Origin: Halicephalobus mephisto
Lineage: Eukaryota > Nematoda > Chromadorea > Rhabditida > Panagrolaimidae
Direction of reading: 5' to 3'
DNA: 64,000 nt
NCBI GenBank assembly: GCA_009193035.1
Contig: SWDT01000211.1
Coordinates: 62,001-126,000, forward strand
This document shows positions 59,522-64,000 of the stretch, in pieces. Made by a program: the position numbers and the translations under genes. Position 1 is the first letter of the stretch; the number at the start of each line of letters is the position of its first letter. The notes beneath the pieces are model-generated. The model saw only the letters and a program-made list of their open reading frames with translations. It was not told the origin of the DNA and did no database searches.

Positions 59522-61375
59522 TTAACTCTTCTGATCAGCCGTAGTTTTGTATCCACTCAGTGAAAGAAGAGCAACGTGTTCTTTAACGTATCTACCAGCT
59601 TGCTGGATGCCGTCAATCAGCAATGTCATATTTCCTAATCGGATAGCTTCTTCTCCGTAGTAGTGCTGAGTATGATACTTGTGAAGATCAGCGAGTAGCT
59701 TTTTGTGGTAGTTGTAAAGTTGAATTCGTTGTTTTTTATTCAATTGTAAAGTAGAAATTACTAAAATGCCAAATTAACCTTTCAAAGTTAACCAAGTTGT
59801 TAAATACCTAAATTAATAAATGAGATATGCGAAATGACCATAAATTCAACATGATCGACTTTGTAACGCTGAATGAGTCTCAAGAGATTTCGAAATTCAA
59901 AGTATATTGGCATTTTGAATCTTAATTTTCAAATTCTAATTAATGGATTAATTTAAGTTGTACCTGACAATTGTGTCCACATTTTTCAAACCTGGAATAT
60001 TTAAGTAGATTTTCCGGACGGATTCCTCATTGATATCCACATAAGTTCTATCGACGTAACACATTCTGTTCGCAGAGTAACCCCCTTGTAAGAAAGTCAA
60101 CCAGATTGCGTGAAGTTGAGCCCAAAGGAAATAAGCGTTTCTAGTGAAAATGGGCTAAAGACAAAAATTGATAAGAAAAGACGAATATCCAATTTACCGA
60201 CAATTTGCTCCGGCTGAAGAAGTTGAGTTAATTCTGTGCTGTCAAAATATCGATAGATAAGCTGAAACTCAGTTTTTGCAGCTATGGCGGCTCCGGACAT
60301 TGAGGAAAAGCTATATTCACAATTTACTGGCCCAAACGCAAGATGCCGTTCATGTTCAATGAAACTAGTACCTTCGATTAATTTCCCTATTAATTCCCCT
60401 TGCGGAGAACCTGGAGATAGTTCTTTGAAAGTGATATTTGTTCGAGCTCTTCTTGGCTGTACTTCTAGATATTAATTAATGTAATTTTCAAGAAACAGTA
60501 ACAAAAAACTTACTTTCTAATTGCATGCCAACTTTAATGCATTTCAAATAGCGACAATGACGACATATGTAAGGCTTTGATAATGGTTTTATCATGGCTA
60601 CAATAAGTACAGATGATGAATGTTAAGCAGATGGAAGGGAAACTCACAAGGAATCTGTTTTGTGCAGGAGAATATTTTTTCTTCAGCCACTGTTCTAAAA
60701 TTAAAATTTCATAATCACAATAAGAATTAGGGCATTGTTCACCTTCGGAAAAATGCTGCACAGGCTCCACAGCTGTAATTCAAAAAGTTAAACTCCAGTA
60801 ATTAAGTTCGAAAACAAAGGAATCATGCATTACACATCAGGACCATTGATTAAAATTTGGTATTAGAGAATAAGAATTAAATAAATTACTTAATTACTTA
60901 ATTAAGAAAATATTAGTTCCACTGTGAATAATATTTGACAGATAAGTAACTAAGTTCAAGAGTATAAAATAAAGCGAATATCACGTTATACCAGACTACT
61001 ATTCGAGACATGCTCTTAGAACGTAAAAATCAAGAAACTTATGGTAGGAAATACACTAATCCCAACACGGATGATATTTAGAAAATCAATAACCGAATTC
61101 ATAATTGAAAAAAACCAAATATCTCTCATGTCAGGATTACTATTTGAAACAAGTACTCAGCGGGTAAAAATCAAAGCAATTAGAAGAAAATTGGTCCCAA
61201 TGCGAATAATGTCTAAATTAACTTTAGATCATTAATCTGGCTGATGGTTTTTAACAATATTTTGATTATCCTAAACAAACCTGATAATACCAAAGTGACG
61301 ACCATTAGGAATCGCGAATTCACAGACAGGACAGATGGGAGGATCCCACCTGACAGTTACACTTCCTGCGGACAT
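59522..61375 (-). CDS. Nuclear hormone receptor, divergent nematode type
   Basis: Eight exons: 61375-61281, 60772-60743, 60694-60648, 60597-60514, 60464-60202, 60154-59964, 59920-59808, 59760-59522; 353 aa. The DNA-binding domain spans residues 14-84. Finger 1 is complete (CPVC ... GIISCGACAAFFRR, so P-box CGACAA). Finger 2 has FSC, then CRHCRYLKCIKVGM, but the expected second Cys six residues after FSC is Ser (CTKQIPS), encoded across the exon 3/4 junction. The ligand-binding domain has FQLIYRYFD, WAQLHAIWLTFLQGGYS, NRMCYVDRTYVD, LQLNKKQRIQLYNYHKKLL and YGEEAIRLGNMTLLI, the usual nematode NHR order. Intron 1 (508 nt) is long. Exon 2 is only 30 nt. Nematodes carry hundreds of such receptors; target and ligand are unknown. 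Confidence 0.88.
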
Positions 61376-62468
61376 TGTGAGAAAATAGAGACACGTTCTC
61401 GATTAATCTATATCATTACAAGAAGCCTAAAATGCATTCAATGTGTAGTTGGGAAAATTATAGCTTACCTGAGAATCCGAACTAGTACTTTTTTGTGCGA
61501 AAAAACGATAAATAAAACATATTTTTCAATCTCAACCTAACGCCTTATTTTCGTCATTATTTCTGTTATTCCATGGTGACTAAAAGGCTAACGAATAATT
61601 AACCCTGCTTCAAGACCTTTCGAATAGCCATTTTAAATTAAAAAAGGGAAATAAATTTAATAACTAGTAAACGGCGAAATTTTTGTACAGCTGTCAATTC
61701 CCTTCTCTGGGCAGACAAATTACACGTGAATATCATAAGCTAATCTTATTCCGCTTCTCAATTTCCATGCCGACAGATTAGTCAAAAAGATACTATTTTT
61801 TGTATTTAAAACGGGATACTGTATACATCATTATAAGCTTAACGACACAATTCTAGAAGCTTATGGAGTCTAATGGAAAATTCTAGAATCCCACAAAATT
61901 CAACAAAAATTTTAATACTTCTACGAATCTTATCGAGGTTTCTAAGATCCCATAGAAGCTGTAGAAATTCAGTAAAAGATTCGGAAACCATTGGAGGTCA
62001 TATCTGAGCTCTTGGAATCTTCCAGAATTCAGAAAATTTAAACCCGAACATCCTAAAAAAATAATATTGAGAAAATTTTATAACATTGATTTCCACTGTT
62101 AATAATTGTGCGATTTTTAGATTTACATGAAGCAAAGGTTTAAGTTCGAAAATTCCTAGTCTAATTTTGTCTGCATGTCATTTGTTAAAAGTTATTTTTC
62201 TTTTAGAAATTTATGGAAGATTAATAGCTGACAACATTACGTTACAAAACGCTTTTCTGCAAGTTAAATTTCTTAAGGAAATCAATTATCTCCCAATTAT
62301 GTAAAGTATTTTGTCTGTTGATAAACAAATGTTTCCACCCATCTTCGATGTTGAATTCTTCGAGTGTGTCAAGTTTGGTACAAATCATCATGGCGCCATG
62401 AAAATTACCGGTTCTAAAATTGGAAAGATGAAAATTTTATTTAGTCGAAAATTAAAGCATTTATTCTT
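61376..62468. other. Intergenic with TTCTAGAA-type repeat
   Basis: Degenerate TTCTAGAA/AGAATCCC units at about 61850-62045. Other open frames (e.g. 62311-62502 plus) are not supported by splice sites or composition. Confidence 0.45.
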
Positions 62469-62936
62469 TCATTCTTTAATAACAAAGTCAACCATCGTAT
62501 GAGCCACAGAAGGTCGATGGATTTCCATCGGCATTTCATAGCTTCCAATGTCGTCTAGGGTTACTTTGTCAATGACCAGAGTTCCATTCCAATAAAGCCG
62601 TGAATTAGAGCCAATCTTATCCTCCTGAAAAGAAGATTACAATAGCTCCGAGTGAGTAGATGACTTACCCCATTGGTCGTCCAGGAACCGTCTTGATGAG
62701 GAGCAGCAAACAAGTATTGACTGTTTTTATGGGCTCGTGTAGTCCGCTTAATGACTAGCATATTTTCTCCGAAATTGAATCTTGCTTCCTTCCCGAGTTC
62801 AACTTCCATCTTGGCCACTGCCGATTCCGTTAGTGTTATTCCAACAGCCACAACTAAAATATTACAACGATTAATTATACGATAAAAAAGCAAACTCACT
62901 TGCAAGTATAAAAAACAGTGATGTTTTGTTCTTCAT
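62469..62936 (-). CDS. Small secreted Ig-like domain protein
   Basis: Exons 62936-62900, 62853-62669, 62624-62469; 125 aa. The ATG lies six bases after a TTTTGCAG acceptor. Signal peptide: MKNKTSLFFILAIVAVGITL. The rest is about one immunoglobulin-like domain: VELGKEARFNF, RLYWNGTLVIDKVTLDDIGSYEM (the L-x-x-D-x-G-x-Y motif of Ig strands E-F, with Ile in front of Gly), and a hydrophobic strand near the end. No cysteine pair is visible, so the disulfide is missing, as in some nematode secreted Ig-like families. Function unknown. Confidence 0.7.
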
Positions 62937-63818
62937 TGCAGCCTGCAAAATGTATAGAGAACTGTAACTAATAAACACAAATTAGAGAGAACAAAAAATT
63001 GGTCTGAAGACAAAACCGAACGGTGTCCGATTGAATTCTGATTCGTGATCGAAAAAGAAGCTCTACCCCAAGGTACGTTCACGCTTCGATGAGTTAATTT
63101 TGACAAATCAACGCAAATCATTTTCTTTTTTTGATAAACGAGGACAAGAAGGCAAAATTCGAAGGTCGTATCCAGATCTTCCATGTCGAACTAATTCGAC
63201 CCGAAAATCGAGAAATCCAATTTGAATCAAATTCGAACTACTTCTAATCCTAAGATTCAAACATCCAAATCAATTCAAACTTTGGGATCTAATTAGAACT
63301 CATTGGAATCAATCAAAGTGAGAAAATCGAAATACTTCAATTGGGATCGAATTGCCAAGCTAATTAGAACTCTCGAAGCGAATTCGTTGAAACTTTAGTT
63401 GTTTGAACTCGAATCGAACATTTGACTTCAATTCTAATTTATCTGGATTTAACATTTGAAGACGGTTTAGAAAATCGACGACTTTTATTATTGTTCCATC
63501 AACCAACGACTAATGCACTTTCAAAGAATTGGGATCGCTTTTAATCACATTAGAAGTTCACATAGGTTTATAAACTGTAATTCGATATATAAACAAAGTT
63601 GTTTTTTGATTCAAAGATGAAAAAGGAGGATAACAAATTTTATTCTTCGTTCACGCAATAATCCAACAACAACAAACCCGAAAACGACTTTATGGTGCTT
63701 ATTCGTAAATTTCAAATTAAAAAATCGGAATAACTGTAGTATTTCGAGACAATAACAATTCCTATTTTTCATAAAATGCAATTCAAACAGAAACTGGAAT
63801 CACTGGACTTTTAAAAAA
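62937..63818. other. Intergenic, AATTCGAA-rich
   Basis: Between 63190 and 63460 short motifs AATTCGAA, AATTAGAAC and TCGAATCGAA recur irregularly. A minus-strand frame at 62933-63184 is not supported. The right part is probably the 3'UTR of the edge gene. Confidence 0.4.
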
Positions 63819-64000
63819 TTAATGAAGTTCAGAAAAGTGAGGATTATTCAAATTTGGAAAAAATCCATTATTGGAGTTATTCGGCGGGGCTTGAGGGGTA
63901 TGTCTTCCGGAATTGAATCCGGAAGAGGGATAAGGCATGGCATCCATGGACATGTCGATATTGTTAGTTCCACTGATGTTGAATTGACTTCTGGGGAACA
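63819..64000 (-). CDS. 3' end of a gene running off the window
   Basis: Final 60 codons of a minus-strand frame, open to the window edge and stopping at 63819-63821. The product is rich in Asn, Pro, Ser and Met (MDAMPYPSSGFNSG, PPNNSNNGFFPNLN) and looks like a disordered tail, as in many transcription regulators. The gene itself cannot be named from this part. Confidence 0.55.
   Translation of the reverse strand, partial: FPRSQFNISGTNNIDMSMDAMPYPSSGFNSGRHTPQAPPNNSNNGFFPNLNNPHFSELH

Overview
This is a nematode nuclear genome window. The reasons are AT-rich DNA, very short introns (mostly 36-60 nt) ending in TTTCAG, likely trans-splice acceptors a few bases before many start codons, and nematode-type genes: a ShKT-repeat secreted protein, a CPG4-like Cys-rich protein, a serpentine chemoreceptor and a divergent nuclear hormone receptor. 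I rebuilt 22 multi-exon gene models by hand, keeping reading frame across each junction; unresolved junctions are named. Species cannot be fixed from the sequence; a rhabditid-type nematode fits.

Layout. 0.5-12 kb: a secreted CPG4-like protein (+), a four-domain ShKT protein (-), a two-finger BED zinc-finger protein (+) and a secreted Asn/Gly/Met/Ser-rich low-complexity protein (-), separated by repeat-rich DNA. 15-20.7 kb: a PIM-type kinase and a long-chain acyl-CoA synthetase (+). 21-24 kb: a new Cys-containing secreted protein (-), a small hypothetical gene (+) and glyoxalase II (-). 24-45 kb is a dense housekeeping block: HSD17B10-like dehydrogenase followed 146 bp later by the EFA6/PSD Arf6 exchange factor (+); a tight minus-strand trio of an unassigned nuclear-type protein, COQ5 and POLDIP2 with 150-175 bp gaps; then DEPDC5 (GATOR1) and a Caskin-like ankyrin/SH3/SAM scaffold (+). 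Both compact clusters look like operons.

From 45 kb on the DNA is AT-richer and accessory-like. Its centrepiece is a head-to-head pair of ubiquitin-like-domain genes (48-52.4 kb) forming an imperfect palindrome. The promoter, UBL exons and start of intron 2 are nearly alike, while the downstream exons have diverged strongly. After that come a TTAA-flanked MITE, a diverged solitary 5S rRNA gene, a minisatellite joined to a tRNA-derived (SINE-like) unit, a serpentine receptor, a nuclear hormone receptor lacking one zinc-ligand Cys, a small secreted Ig-like protein, and the 3' end of a further minus-strand gene.

Repeats are part of the picture: a degenerate TTCTAGAA-type repeat at about seven sites, a ~220-bp family found as tandem dimers, a ~400-bp element in two copies, and a ~175-bp triplication upstream of the kinase. 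Functional calls are family recognition by eye; no database search was run.
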